A DNA stretch of 64,000 bases from JBGPRB01 sp964422155 (GTDB taxonomy: Bacteria; Chloroflexota; Dehalococcoidia; Dehalococcoidales; RBG-16-60-22), in assembly GCA_964422155.1 (NCBI GenBank), contig CAYQZZ010000003.1, positions 12,462 through 76,461 on the forward strand. The letters run 5' to 3'. The number at the start of each line of letters is the position of its first letter. The first letter of the stretch is position 1. Of the stretch, positions 32,897-42,672 are shown in pieces. The notes beneath the pieces were generated by a model. It ran no database searches. It saw nothing but the letters and a program-made list of their open reading frames with translations, and was not told the origin of the DNA. A program made the position numbers and the translations under genes.

Positions 32897-32923
32897 GGCT
32901 GCGGGCGTGAAACGCCCGCAGCC
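32897..32923 (-). terminator. Perfect 12-bp hairpin downstream of ftsZ
   Basis: GGCTGCGGGCGT pairs perfectly with ACGCCCGCAGCC around GAA. On the minus strand a CCCTTTTTCC tract follows, so it should end the mraZ-rsmH-ftsA-ftsZ transcript. On the plus strand TTTGTT follows, so it may work both ways. Confidence 0.75.
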
Positions 32924-33036
32924 TTTGTTACTACTCAGAGGATGCCCTCTTATGCCTATATCATCCGAGCACCTTGTGCTCAGCACTTTACCAGACTACC
33001 GCATTTTTACCGTTAAATTACCGTCACAGGAAATTT

Positions 33037-34167
33037 TTAATGGAAATGACGCTGTTTTACCGGTTCCATCGAATACTCACTCTGGGGCCCGGCAGTCCGC
33101 CGGTGACTGAATAACGGACGGCGCAGGAAGGAAGGCATATCCAGTTCATCTTCAGTCTTAATGTTTTTAAGTATCTTGTTAAGCTCCTCTTCTTCAGAGT
33201 TCCTACCCATGCCCATCTTGGACTGGAATCCGGTGGCAATCAGGGTAATCCTTACCTCGTTTTCCATAGACGGGTCATTAGCCACACCGAAAATGATGTT
33301 GGCATCCGGGTCTACGGCCTGCTTGATGACCTCGGCGGCCTGGTTTACTTCGAACAGGGTGAGGCTGCTGCCGCCGACGACGTTGAACAGGACGCCTTTG
33401 GAGCCTTCGATGGAAACCTCCAGGAGCGGGCTGGCCAGCGCATCTTTGGCGGCATCGATAGCCCGGTTCTGCCCGGTGCCCTTGCCGATGGACATCCAGG
33501 CCGGGCCGGCATCTTTCATGATTGCCTTGACATCGGCGAAGTCCAGGTTAATCATGCCGGGAGTGGTGATGACCTCGGCGATAGCCTGAACACCGTGTCT
33601 CAATACATCATCCGCCAGTTTGAAGGCGCTGTCCACACCGGTTTTATTATCGCAGAGAGTCAACAGGCGGTCATTGGGGATTATAATAAGCGTGTCAACC
33701 TTATCGATAAGGTTTTCGATACCCTCTTCCGCCGTTTGTATGCGGTGAGCACCCTCGAAGGCGAATGGTTTGGTGACCACGGCGATGGTCAGGGCACCGC
33801 TGGTTTTTGAAATTTCCGCCACGATTGGAATTGCCCCGGTGCCGGTACCGCCGCCCATGCCAGCGGTGAGGAATACCATGTCAGCCCCTAAAACAATTTC
33901 CCTGAGCTCGTCGCGGTTTTCCTCGGCGGCTTTGGCGCCCATGATATGGTCGCCCCCGGCTCCCAGACCCCTGGTAAGCTTGGGCCCGAGCTGGACGCAT
34001 ACCGGCGCTTCACAAACGGCCAGGGCCTGAGCATCGGTGTTCATGGCGATGAACTCAACACCCTGAATATTCTCTCTGACCATGCGGGTAACGGCATTGC
34101 TGCCGCCACCACCTAGACCAACTACTTTAATCTTTGCTGGATTAGCAACGAAGCTTGTTCTTGCCAT
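33037..34167 (-). CDS. ftsZ: Cell division GTPase FtsZ
   Basis: It polymerises into the division ring. The 376-residue protein has the tubulin signature GGGTGTG, VVGLGGGGSNAVTRM at the N-terminus, and the T7 synergy loop NLDFADVKAIMKDAG. After the GTPase domain the linker is very short. It leads to a LDMPSFLRRP segment like the conserved C-terminal peptide that binds FtsA, then about 27 further residues rich in Arg and His. It follows ftsA by 56 bases. No peptidoglycan synthesis genes are around it. Confidence 0.96.
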   Translation of the reverse strand: MARTSFVANPAKIKVVGLGGGGSNAVTRMVRENIQGVEFIAMNTDAQALAVCEAPVCVQLGPKLTRGLGAGGDHIMGAKAAEENRDELREIVLGADMVFLTAGMGGGTGTGAIPIVAEISKTSGALTIAVVTKPFAFEGAHRIQTAEEGIENLIDKVDTLIIIPNDRLLTLCDNKTGVDSAFKLADDVLRHGVQAIAEVITTPGMINLDFADVKAIMKDAGPAWMSIGKGTGQNRAIDAAKDALASPLLEVSIEGSKGVLFNVVGGSSLTLFEVNQAAEVIKQAVDPDANIIFGVANDPSMENEVRITLIATGFQSKMGMGRNSEEEELNKILKNIKTEDELDMPSFLRRPLFSHRRTAGPQSEYSMEPVKQRHFH

Positions 34168-34223
34168 CTCCTCCTCCTTTAACTTATGCTTTAAATTAAT
34201 TACTTGTTATAATTTTTTATATT

Positions 34224-35441
34224 TTAGCCGAACAGCCTTTTAAGCTGAGAGGCTAGCCGGAGCAGGGAACTACCGAAACTGCCTGTCTTCCAGTGCTTCT
34301 TGCCTTCATATTTACTCCCCCAGAGCAAAAGGCCAACGCTGGTGGCATACGCCGGGTCTTGAAGCACATCGCCGATGCCGTACATATTACTGGGAATGCC
34401 TACTCTTACGGGTAACTTGAGTACTTCACGCCCGAGGGAAGCTATGCCGGAAAGATTGGAACTACCGCCCGTGAGCACCAGTCCGGCTGGTACCAGTTCT
34501 TCATATTCCGAGCTCGGCATTTCCAGGACGATAAGCTTCAAGATTTCTTCAACTCTGGCCCTGACGATGTCGCACAGGTCCTGGTAGGAAACACCGTGTC
34601 CATCCTTGGATATGGCCGGCGCGGTATCTACTTTACCCTCATAAACGGGCATGACACTTCCGTACTTTTTCTTCATCTCTTCGGCGATTTCAAACGGCAG
34701 CCCCAACCCGATGGCGATATCCCGGGTAAGCTGATAACCGGCTACGGGAAGGATAGAGGTGTGCCAGATGCTGCCCTCTCTGAAGACGGCAACATCTGTG
34801 GTGCCGCCGCCGATATCAGCCATAATTACGCCTACCTGTCTCTCATCTTCAGTGAGAACTGCCTCGCTGCTGGCCAGGGGTTCTAGAACGAGGTCCTCAA
34901 TATCTATCCCGAGACTCCGGATACATTTTACGAGATTCTGAACGGAGGTAACGGCAGCAGTAATGACATGCGTTTCTACATCGAGACGGAATCCGTGCAT
35001 GCCTACGGGGTTCTTTACACCTGGCTGGCCATCGACAGCATAGTTGCGGGGTATGACATGAAGCAGCCTTCTATCAGAGGCGGTTTTTACGCTCTGGGCA
35101 GAGGTAAGGACGCGTTTCAGGTCATCAGGGCGTACGACACGGTCGTTACGCGTAATAGCGACTACACCGTGGTTGTTCATCGAGGCGACATGCCGGCCGG
35201 TAACACCGACATAGGCTGAGTCTAACTTGTAGTTGCTGGTCTGTTCCGCCTTTCTCACTGAGTCGCGAATCGACTCTCTGGCTTCATTGATGTTGACCAC
35301 CAGGCCTTTATGCAGTCCTTTGGAAGGGGAAATGCCGACACCCACGACTCGTGGGATGCCGCCATCAGTAATATCCGCCAGAATTGTGCATATCTTGGTG
35401 GTGCCAACATCGATAGAAGCTATAACATTCCGTTTTTTCAT
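34224..35441 (-). CDS. ftsA: Cell division protein FtsA
   Basis: This actin-like ATPase tethers FtsZ to the membrane. The 405-residue protein has IASIDVGTTKICTILADI (phosphate 1), VIMADIGGGTTDVAVF (phosphate 2) and VLTGGSSNLSGIASLGRE (adenosine). A C-terminal amphipathic helix (SLLRLASQLKRLFG) serves as membrane target. It sits between rsmH and ftsZ. Confidence 0.95.
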   Translation of the reverse strand: MKKRNVIASIDVGTTKICTILADITDGGIPRVVGVGISPSKGLHKGLVVNINEARESIRDSVRKAEQTSNYKLDSAYVGVTGRHVASMNNHGVVAITRNDRVVRPDDLKRVLTSAQSVKTASDRRLLHVIPRNYAVDGQPGVKNPVGMHGFRLDVETHVITAAVTSVQNLVKCIRSLGIDIEDLVLEPLASSEAVLTEDERQVGVIMADIGGGTTDVAVFREGSIWHTSILPVAGYQLTRDIAIGLGLPFEIAEEMKKKYGSVMPVYEGKVDTAPAISKDGHGVSYQDLCDIVRARVEEILKLIVLEMPSSEYEELVPAGLVLTGGSSNLSGIASLGREVLKLPVRVGIPSNMYGIGDVLQDPAYATSVGLLLWGSKYEGKKHWKTGSFGSSLLRLASQLKRLFG

Positions 35442-35533
35442 CTGCCCTCCTTAGTAACTGGATTAAATTTGGCTCTATTGTTACCCAGTTATTACATATT
35501 ATTAAGGACCTCCTTTCAGAATCTATCCGAAGT

Positions 35534-36586
35534 CTATGCGGCTAAAAAGGCCATCCTGATTTTCTGCAACAGGGCCGGTCTTCGCCAACCTCTGGATTTG
35601 GCTATGGTCATAAAGGTGTGTTCATCGGTGGTTGCATAGCAATCACCCTGGGTAGTAATACGTTCGGCCGCTCTTAACTTGGCGCTGCGGCTGCGCGGAT
35701 TAAGGTCAATCTCCGTTTCGGGAGCGGTAATTACTTTCTTATTTATTAATCTCAAGCTGGGTGTATGACCGCATATGCAGGTGGGAGTTCCTGGAGGGCA
35801 AATACAACCCCTGGCTTCTTTTTGCATAAACTGCTTGACGATTCTGTCTTCCAGTGAATGATAGCTTATCACCACCAGCCTGCCCTCGTAGCCGAGCAGG
35901 TCAACTGCCTGTTTCAGGGCTGTTTCCAGGTGCTCCAGTTCGTGGTTGACAGCGATACGCAGCGCCTGGAAAGTCCTGGTGGCCGGGTGAATCTTACCCC
36001 TCCGGCCGATGGTCTTCTCTATCAGCTGGGCTAACTGGCCGGTAGTTTCTATCGGGCGTTCCCTCACGATTACCCGGGCGATTCTATGACTGTGAATTTC
36101 TTCTCCGTAGGTCTTGATAATATTGGTAAGTCTCGCTTCCGGGGTCGTGTTGATAATATCGGCGGCGGTAATTTTCTGGCTGGGGTTGAACCGCATATCC
36201 AGCGGGGCGTCATGCTGAAAGCTGAAGCCCCGGCCGCTGCCATTAAGCTGATTGGAGGAGAGTCCGAGGTCAAAGAGGATGCCGTGTACCGGAAAGAAGT
36301 CATATTTAATGCAGATAGACTGCAGGTTGGCGAAATTATCATTGACCAGCAGGATGGAATCTTTGTAATGCTCGAGCCGCTCTTTGGCAATTTCTATGGC
36401 ATGGGGGTCGGCATCAATGCCCAGTAGCTGCCCGCCGGGTGAACTGTGGTCCAAGATGGCGGCAGCGTGTCCTCCGCTGCCGAGTGTGCAGTCAACGTAG
36501 CGACCGCCCGGCTGGACGGCCAGCGCCTTGAGCGCTTCTGAGAGAAGAACCGGAGTATGACTGGAGGCTGACCTGTTTTTTATCAT
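35534..36586 (-). CDS. rsmH: 16S rRNA (cytosine-1402-N4)-methyltransferase
   Basis: The 350-residue enzyme, also called MraW, methylates C1402 of 16S rRNA. It has [29 protein letters not shown] (SAM motif), [19 protein letters not shown] and [18 protein letters not shown]-terminal extension past the usual end ([11 protein letters not shown] and on) is about 35 residues long. Its start overlaps the mraZ stop by one base. Confidence 0.95.
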   Translation of the reverse strand: MIKNRSASSHTPVLLSEALKALAVQPGGRYVDCTLGSGGHAAAILDHSSPGGQLLGIDADPHAIEIAKERLEHYKDSILLVNDNFANLQSICIKYDFFPVHGILFDLGLSSNQLNGSGRGFSFQHDAPLDMRFNPSQKITAADIINTTPEARLTNIIKTYGEEIHSHRIARVIVRERPIETTGQLAQLIEKTIGRRGKIHPATRTFQALRIAVNHELEHLETALKQAVDLLGYEGRLVVISYHSLEDRIVKQFMQKEARGCICPPGTPTCICGHTPSLRLINKKVITAPETEIDLNPRSRSAKLRAAERITTQGDCYATTDEHTFMTIAKSRGWRRPALLQKIRMAFLAA

Positions 36587-37011
36587 CAGCTGTTCTCCAG
36601 GCTTTCTATAATCTGCCAGGCCTGTTGCTGGCTTGTTTCCTTTTCTTCCTCCCAGAGTGCTTTGTTCCAGATTTCGAGGTAGATATTAGCGCCGGCGATA
36701 ACCACTTCGTCGATAATTCCGGCATGTTCACGTAGCGGCGCCGGGATGGCAATGCGGCCCTGGCCATCTATTCTGGTACTGAAAGCGGTGGAGAAGAGGG
36801 CGCGGCTCAATTTTCTCATCTTGCTGCGTGATAGGGGGCTGGTGGTGAGGGTGGTAGACAGTTTCTTCCATTCTATTAATGTATAGGCGGTGATACATTT
36901 TTCGGCTCCGGGTGTCAGTACCACGCCATCCTTCAGGGCATTCCTGAATCGCGGCGGAATGGGCACCCTGCCCTTATCATCAATTTTATATTCAAACTCG
37001 CCGTAAAACAT
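36586..37011 (-). CDS. mraZ: Transcriptional regulator MraZ
   Basis: The 141-residue protein has two AbrB-like halves with the family motifs [16 protein letters not shown] and [16 protein letters not shown]. MraZ forms rings and represses its own division-gene promoter by binding tandem TGGG-type boxes. A matching array lies directly upstream at 37021-37079. It leads the mraZ-rsmH-ftsA-ftsZ operon. Confidence 0.95.
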   Translation of the reverse strand: MFYGEFEYKIDDKGRVPIPPRFRNALKDGVVLTPGAEKCITAYTLIEWKKLSTTLTTSPLSRSKMRKLSRALFSTAFSTRIDGQGRIAIPAPLREHAGIIDEVVIAGANIYLEIWNKALWEEEKETSQQQAWQIIESLENS

Positions 37012-37020
37012 TGAAGCTAT

Positions 37021-37089
37021 TTTTTACCCTTTTTTACCAAAATTTACCACATTTCCCCAATTTATAACACACTCACCCATATTTGTCAA
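37021..37089 (-). promoter_or_regulatory. mraZ promoter with helically phased MraZ boxes
   Basis: On the minus strand TTGACA (37089-37084) and TATAAA (37066-37061) are 17 bases apart. TGGGTGAGTG, TGGGGAAATG, TGGTAAATTT, TGGTAAAAAA and GGGTAAAAAA follow in a strict 10-base register from 37079 down to about 37020. One register position, holding the -10 box, is skipped. This matches the known MraZ mode of binding direct TGGGN repeats. Confidence 0.75.
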
Positions 37090-37274
37090 GTCCTTTACCA
37101 TAATTATTTAGAAATTGTGATAAATATGTGATATGCGGGGGTGTCGGAGACATAAGCGTGGTAAAAACAGTCCCTCATTTTTAGTGGGTGAAAGTAGTGA
37201 AGTAATTTTTGTACGGGCACTTTCGCCGTAAACCTTATCTGTGGTAAAATATAATTTGTTTTGTTTGAAAGGCT

Positions 37275-37775
37275 ATGATTAATATCGGGATACTTACTAT
37301 CAGCGATAAGGGCTCGAAAGGACAGCGCCACGATAAAAGCGGCGAAGCCATCCGGGACGGCGTATCCAGGATAGAAAGCGCTGTTGTTAAATATGAGATT
37401 GTGCCCGATGAGAAAGATATTATTGCCGATAAGCTGGCCGATTGGGCGGATAGCGGCGCGGTGGATGTTATTTTGACCACGGGCGGTACCGGCTTGAGCC
37501 GGCGTGATGTCACTCCGGAAGCAACGTTATCGGTAATAGACAGGAGCGTACCCGGTTTTGCCGAGGCGATGAGGATGAAATCCCTGGAGAAAACGCCGAT
37601 GGCGATGCTGAGCCGGGCGGTATCTGGACTTCGGGGGAAATGTCTCATCATCAACATGCCGGGAAGTCCCAAGGCGGTCCGCGAATGCCTTGAGGTGGTG
37701 CTGCCGGCCGTCCCGCACGCCGTGGATATTATCAAGGGAGTGGTCACGGAGCATACTATAAGTACGCCGGGGTAA
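37275..37775 (+). CDS. MogA/MoaB-type molybdopterin protein
   Basis: The 166-residue protein belongs to the family that adenylylates molybdopterin before molybdenum insertion. It shows IGILTISDKGSKGQRHDKSG, the loop LTTGGTGLSRRDVTPEAT and IINMPGSPKAVRECLEVVLPA. The exact member (MogA or MoaB) cannot be fixed. It is divergent from mraZ and starts ten bases before trmD, an unusual neighbour. Its presence implies molybdoenzymes elsewhere in the genome. Confidence 0.88.
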   Translation: MINIGILTISDKGSKGQRHDKSGEAIRDGVSRIESAVVKYEIVPDEKDIIADKLADWADSGAVDVILTTGGTGLSRRDVTPEATLSVIDRSVPGFAEAMRMKSLEKTPMAMLSRAVSGLRGKCLIINMPGSPKAVRECLEVVLPAVPHAVDIIKGVVTEHTISTPG

Positions 37776-37784
37776 GTCAGGAAA

Positions 37785-38555
37785 ATGAGGATTGATATTT
37801 TAACGCTGTTTCCGCAGATGTTCGAAGTGCCGTTCAGCTTCGGCATTTTCAAGCGGGCTATTGATAACGGGCTGGTCAGTCTCAACCTTTTTAATATTCG
37901 CGACTATACCCATGATAAACACCATACCGCTGATGACTATCCCTATGGCGGCGGCGCCGGCATGGTGCTCAAACCGGAGCCCATCTTCGAAGCGGTAGAG
38001 GCAATAAAAGCTGAAGTCATTGACGAAGAAGGTGAACTGCCGGTTATTCTGCTTACTCCCCAGGGCAGGCTCTTTTCCCAGCGGATTGCCCTTGAGCTAT
38101 CGCAGTACCGGCACCTCGTTTTGATTTGCGGTCATTACGAGGGAGTTGACGAACGGGTGCGGGAGTACCTGGCTACTGATGAAATCAGTATCGGCGATTA
38201 TGTCCTGACCGGGGGTGAGGTTCCCGCCATGGTGGTTCTGGACGCCGTGCTTCGGCTGGTGCCGGGGGTGCTCGGCTCGGAGGAATCGCCGCTGGAAGAT
38301 TCTCATGCCAGCGGGCTGCTGGAATACCCCCAGTATACCCGACCGGCTGATTTTCGGGGATGGTCGGTGCCGGAGGTCCTGCTTTCCGGCAATCATGCCC
38401 GGATTGCCAAATGGCGCCGGGAACAGATAATACGGCGGACTCTGGAGCGTCGCCCGGAATTGTTAAATAAGGCAAACCTCGGCATTGAAGATAAAAATTT
38501 GGTCAAACGCCTGACGGACAACGGGTCTCAGGTTAATAAAGATAGGGAGTCTTAA
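37785..38555 (+). CDS. trmD: tRNA (guanine-37-N1)-methyltransferase
   Basis: It methylates G37 next to the anticodon to prevent frameshifts. The 256-residue protein carries the trefoil-knot motifs [28 protein letters not shown] and [17 protein letters not shown]. The C-terminal [16 protein letters not shown] tail is slightly longer than average. It overlaps no neighbour, and rplS begins two bases after the stop. Confidence 0.95.
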   Translation: MRIDILTLFPQMFEVPFSFGIFKRAIDNGLVSLNLFNIRDYTHDKHHTADDYPYGGGAGMVLKPEPIFEAVEAIKAEVIDEEGELPVILLTPQGRLFSQRIALELSQYRHLVLICGHYEGVDERVREYLATDEISIGDYVLTGGEVPAMVVLDAVLRLVPGVLGSEESPLEDSHASGLLEYPQYTRPADFRGWSVPEVLLSGNHARIAKWRREQIIRRTLERRPELLNKANLGIEDKNLVKRLTDNGSQVNKDRES

Positions 38556-38556
38556 C

Positions 38557-39174
38557 ATGGATATTTCATCACTGGTTGACGTTAAAAGGAATCTGAAAAT
38601 TCCTGATATTGCCCCCGGCGATACTGTCAGGGTCAGTATCAAGATAGTGGAAGGCGATAAAGAACGCATCCAGGCTTTTCAGGGTGTGGTCCTGAAGATA
38701 AAGCGCGGCGGTAACGGTGCCAGCTTTACGGTAAGGCATGTTGCCTTCGGTATCGGCGTGGAGCGCACCTTCCCGCTGAATTCCCCGCTCGTGGATAAGG
38801 TGGAAATAGTACGGCAGGGAAAAGTACGCCGGTCCCGCCTTTACTATCTGCGAGGGCTCAGCGGTAAGGAAGCCCGACGTAAGATAAAGCGTGTGGAGAG
38901 GAAGGTAAGGCAGGTAGGTGAAGAACTGCTCCAGCCGGTGCCGGAAGAGGTTATAGAGCCTGTCCTGGAAGAGGGAGCGGTAGCGGCTGCCGAAGCTAAG
39001 ACTGAAACGGTAGTTGCGAAGCCGGCAGCAGCCAAGGCTCCTGAGGCAGTTAAGGAAGAAAAGACTAAACCTGCCGCCGAAAAGGCGCCGGAGCAGGTAC
39101 CGGTCATGGAGAAGAAAGAGGCGGCGGAAAAACCTGCCGAACCGGCGGGAGACCAGAAGAAAGAAACGCCCTGA
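38557..39174 (+). CDS. rplS: Ribosomal protein L19 with long Ala/Lys/Glu tail
   Basis: Residues 1 to about 115 are a normal L19, including [31 protein letters not shown] and [19 protein letters not shown]19 sits at the 30S-50S interface. The protein continues for about 90 more residues of low-complexity sequence rich in Ala, Glu, Lys and Pro, including [14 protein letters not shown]. This roughly doubles the charge and leaves a probably disordered tail. The standard trmD-rplS order supports the call. Confidence 0.93.
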   Translation: MDISSLVDVKRNLKIPDIAPGDTVRVSIKIVEGDKERIQAFQGVVLKIKRGGNGASFTVRHVAFGIGVERTFPLNSPLVDKVEIVRQGKVRRSRLYYLRGLSGKEARRKIKRVERKVRQVGEELLQPVPEEVIEPVLEEGAVAAAEAKTETVVAKPAAAKAPEAVKEEKTKPAAEKAPEQVPVMEKKEAAEKPAEPAGDQKKETP

Positions 39175-39237
39175 ATGTAGTCGATAACTCCTCTCTTAAA
39201 TGCTGGGCATAATTATAACCGCCTTCTGGAGTCCGGG

Positions 39238-41649
39238 ATGAAATACGCCGAAGTAAGTGTCAATTCGCCGGTAGCCCAGCGCCGGACTTTCAGCTACGCT
39301 ATCCCCTCCGGATTGGACGTCCGCGCCGGACAGGCAGTGCTGGTTCCCTTCGGTGAGAAGGTACTCCAGGGTATCGTTCTGGAACTGAGCCTTGTTCCGG
39401 CGGTAGAAGATACCAGGGAAATTCTCGACGTCATTGAGTCGGAACCGATACTATCGCAAATTCACATTTCGCTGGCCCGCTGGATAAGCGAGTATTACCT
39501 GTCGCCGCTCTTTGATGCCGTTGCCCTGATGCTGCCGCCGGGATTCGAGCGGAAAGCGATTGCTTTTATCAGCGTAGCGCGGCCGGACATCGATATTTCA
39601 TCTCTTGACGATGACCAGAAGCGGGTTATCGACCTGGCTTTAGAGCAGGGCAGGGTTGATTTAAGGAAACTTGAGAAGGCACTCGGCAAGAAAAAGGCTA
39701 CGGCAATCGTCTCGACGATGGTCAGGCAGGGACTTTTAAACAGGACTTATGAGCTGGCGCCGGTCAGGGTTAAGCCGAAAAGTGAACTTTACATAAGTCT
39801 GACAGGTGGTGGTGAAGCTTTAAAACTGTCGCCGAAACAGGCGGCACTCATCAATTTTTTAAAGGAACAGACACGCCCGATATCATGGGCGGAAGCCAGG
39901 CAGAAGACCGGCGGCACTAAAGCCGTAGCCGATTCTCTGGTACGACGCGGGCTGGCTGCCTTTGAGACGGTCGAAGTCAGGCGCGAGCCGGTTTCCTATG
40001 AAAATATTGTTCCTTCCTATCCATTGAATCTTACCCCCGACCAGCAATCCGCTTATGAAGCTATCAAATTGAGCTTGAGTCAGGCAACCGGGGACGGCGG
40101 TTCGCCGAAGGTTTTTTTACTCCACGGAGTTACTGGCAGCGGCAAGACCGAGATATATTTGCGTTCGCTGGCCGAGGCGATAAAGCTGGGTAAAAAGGGA
40201 ATCGTGCTGGTGCCGGAGATTGCCCTAACCCCGCAAACCATCGAGCGCTTTGCCGCGCGTTTCCCCCGGCGTGTCGGTTTACTCCACAGCAAGCTGTCAC
40301 TGGGGGAGCAGTTTGATGAGTGGCGCCGCATCAGGAACGGTGAGTTTGATGTTGTTATCGGGTCACGGAGTGCCATTTTCGCCCCGCAGACGGACCTGGG
40401 CCTGATAATCCTCGATGAAGAGCACGAGTGGACCTATAAGCAGGACAGCTCGCCTCACTATCATGCCCGCGATGCGGCCATAAAGCTGGCAGAGCTAACC
40501 GGGGCGGTGGTGGTCCTGGGCAGCGCTACCCCTGATATCGAGACATATTATAGAGCCCAAAACGGCAAATATCGGCTGCTGGTACTGCCGGAGCGTGTCG
40601 TCCCCAGCGTGGGGTCGGCTCTACCGCAGGTGGAAGTAGTGGATATGAGGGAGGAACTCAAGACGGGGAACCGCAGCATTTTCAGTCGGTCTCTATTACA
40701 GTCCATCAATCAGGCCATTGCCGCCCGGGAGCAGGTGATATTGTTCCTCAATCGCCGGGGCGGTGCTACCTATATTCAATGTCGGCGGTGCGGTTTCGTG
40801 CTGCGCTGCCGCCGCTGCGAGGTGCCCCTGGCGCATCACATTATCGACGATGTCCTTATCTGTCACCAGTGTAACTATAAAATGCCGGTTCCCGATGTGT
40901 GTCCCAACTGCTCCAACCGCCGGTTGAAGTTCCTGGGCGCCGGCACCCAGAAACTGGAGCAGGAGGTAAAGTATACCTTTCCCCGCGCCCGGCAGTTACG
41001 TTGGGACAGCGATGCTACTACCGGCAGGTCATCCCACGAAGATATTTTAAGAAAATTCCGCGGCCGTCAGGCGGAAATACTAATCGGCACCCAGATGGTT
41101 GCCAAGGGACTGGATATACCCTCGGTCACGCTGGTGGGGGTGATTAGCGCCGATACCAGCCTCAACCTGCCCGATTTCCGCTCCGGCGAGAGGACATTTC
41201 AGTTGCTGAGTCAGGTTGCCGGCAGGGCGGGACGCGGGCCGTCCGGGGGCAGGGTTATCATTCAGACCTTCTCTCCGGAGAACTATGCCATACAGGCGGC
41301 AGCTAAGCATGACTACGCTTCTTTTTACGAGCAGGAGATTTCCTACCGCCGGCAGCTTCACAACCCTCCCTTCACACAGCTTGCCCGACTTACCTTTGTG
41401 CATACCAATGACGCTATCTGCCAGCGTGAAGCGGAAAAGATGAAAACAATGCTTATTGAGGAAAGCGATGCCAGGGGAATCGGGCGTATTGATATTATCG
41501 GGCCCGCCCCGGCCTTTATCCATCGCCTGCGGGGCAGGTTCCGCTGGCAGCTTATACTCCGTGGTTCTGAGCTATCCGCTTTTCTATCGCCGCTATCTTT
41601 TCCTCATGGCTGGGCGATAGATATTGACCCGATGGGTCTCATTCAGTAA
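39238..41649 (+). CDS. priA: Primosomal helicase PriA
   Basis: It reloads the replisome at stalled forks. The 803-residue protein has a DNA-binding N-terminus ([15 protein letters not shown]), Walker [17 protein letters not shown], the [12 protein letters not shown] box and helicase motif [15 protein letters not shown]. The zinc-binding cysteines lie in [17 protein letters not shown] and CPNC. Length is typical. Its 3' end overlaps the reading frame upstream of def, with def starting about 46 bases later. Confidence 0.95.
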   Translation: MKYAEVSVNSPVAQRRTFSYAIPSGLDVRAGQAVLVPFGEKVLQGIVLELSLVPAVEDTREILDVIESEPILSQIHISLARWISEYYLSPLFDAVALMLPPGFERKAIAFISVARPDIDISSLDDDQKRVIDLALEQGRVDLRKLEKALGKKKATAIVSTMVRQGLLNRTYELAPVRVKPKSELYISLTGGGEALKLSPKQAALINFLKEQTRPISWAEARQKTGGTKAVADSLVRRGLAAFETVEVRREPVSYENIVPSYPLNLTPDQQSAYEAIKLSLSQATGDGGSPKVFLLHGVTGSGKTEIYLRSLAEAIKLGKKGIVLVPEIALTPQTIERFAARFPRRVGLLHSKLSLGEQFDEWRRIRNGEFDVVIGSRSAIFAPQTDLGLIILDEEHEWTYKQDSSPHYHARDAAIKLAELTGAVVVLGSATPDIETYYRAQNGKYRLLVLPERVVPSVGSALPQVEVVDMREELKTGNRSIFSRSLLQSINQAIAAREQVILFLNRRGGATYIQCRRCGFVLRCRRCEVPLAHHIIDDVLICHQCNYKMPVPDVCPNCSNRRLKFLGAGTQKLEQEVKYTFPRARQLRWDSDATTGRSSHEDILRKFRGRQAEILIGTQMVAKGLDIPSVTLVGVISADTSLNLPDFRSGERTFQLLSQVAGRAGRGPSGGRVIIQTFSPENYAIQAAAKHDYASFYEQEISYRRQLHNPPFTQLARLTFVHTNDAICQREAEKMKTMLIEESDARGIGRIDIIGPAPAFIHRLRGRFRWQLILRGSELSAFLSPLSFPHGWAIDIDPMGLIQ

Positions 41650-41695
41650 ACTGAAAATAGGATATACCTATAAATATAATGTCGAAGGAGACTGC

Positions 41696-42184
41696 ATGGC
41701 GGTTTTACCTATCAGGACCTTACCCGACCCCATACTGAGGAAGAAGACCAGGCGGGTCAGCGCAATCGACAGGTCTATTAAAAAGCTGGTGGCTAATATG
41801 CGTGAGACCCTGCATGCCGACACGGGTAGGGTGGGACTGGCGGCGCCGCAGGTAGGTGTTTCCCTTCGTATCACCGTTATCGGCATCCCTGACGAAGAAG
41901 ATATTATTCTGATAAACGCGGAAATCGTGCGTAGAAAGGGCCAGCGTCTGGTAAGTGAGGGCTGCCTCAGTATCCCGGGCTACGTGGGACAGCTATATCG
42001 GGCGGAATCTGTTACCGCCAAGGGCCTTGACCTCGACGGGAAGGAAATCAGGATAAAAGCTGACGGGCTGCTGGCTCAGGCGCTGGAACATGAGATTGAC
42101 CATCTGAACGGAGTACTTTATATCGACCGCCTGGAAAGTATGGATGTGTTGCGTAAAATTGAACCAGAAGATATTGAAATTTAG
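41696..42184 (+). CDS. def: Peptide deformylase
   Basis: It removes the formyl group from new proteins. From ATG 41696, preceded by GAAGGAG, the protein has 162 residues. It has the three metalloprotease motifs [16 protein letters not shown] and HEIDHLNG, which supply Gln, Cys and two His. The in-frame extension to 41624 overlaps priA and is not family-like. It is the last gene of the trmD-rplS-priA-def run. Confidence 0.94.
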   Translation: MAVLPIRTLPDPILRKKTRRVSAIDRSIKKLVANMRETLHADTGRVGLAAPQVGVSLRITVIGIPDEEDIILINAEIVRRKGQRLVSEGCLSIPGYVGQLYRAESVTAKGLDLDGKEIRIKADGLLAQALEHEIDHLNGVLYIDRLESMDVLRKIEPEDIEI

Positions 42185-42203
42185 CGTCTCGTCAGTTGTT
42201 ATT

Positions 42204-42491
42204 CTAAAAAACCGTAGTATTATATCGCTGGACGATATGGTCATAGCGGCCGGTGACAGTTGTCTCCGCCATATTTCCTGAGGATTGGCCGGGATTGAAG
42301 TAGAAAAGCTCGTCGAGCCTGCAATCCGGGAAAGCCCTTTTAGCGCCAATGAAAAATTTCTCATTGATGCCGCGTTTGCCTTCACGGACTCGGTAAATTT
42401 GGCTTACAGATAGCCCCATTGCCCTGGCTAAATCTGACAGGTTATGGTATTTGCCACTGGCCATTTCGAAGACTCTTGTCTTGATTATCAT
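42204..42491 (-). CDS. XRE-family transcriptional regulator
   Basis: From ATG 42491, behind AGGGAG, the protein is 95 residues. A Cro/C1-type helix-turn-helix (YHNLSDLARAMGLSVSQIYRV) is followed by REGKRGINEKFFIGAKRAFP. The short tail ends VTGRYDHIVQRYN. The open frame extends far upstream but runs through the promoter and into the divergent permease, so the shorter start is chosen. A perfect promoter and palindrome upstream imply autoregulation. The permease at 42673 is a possible target. Confidence 0.82.
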   Translation of the reverse strand: MIIKTRVFEMASGKYHNLSDLARAMGLSVSQIYRVREGKRGINEKFFIGAKRAFPDCRLDELFYFNPGQSSGNMAETTVTGRYDHIVQRYNTTVF

Positions 42492-42515
42492 GATACCAAA
42501 CTCCCTGTTATTATT

Positions 42516-42559
42516 GTGCCAATTGGCACTATTATAGTAAATAAATGTCCACTTGTCAA
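42516..42559 (-). promoter_or_regulatory. Perfect promoter with palindromic operator for the XRE gene
   Basis: On the minus strand TTGACA (42559-42554) and TATAAT (42536-42531) are 17 bases apart, a perfect consensus. The palindrome GTGCCAATTGGCAC (42516-42529) covers the expected start of transcription just downstream of the -10 box. Confidence 0.8.
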
Positions 42560-42672
42560 GTATTTTAAAGGATAATAGACAGAAAATATTTGGCAGAAAA
42601 TTTCTTATACACGAAAATAGATGATTACATTTATAATTTGTGCTACAATAAGTTACTATTTTGTGGAAAAAT

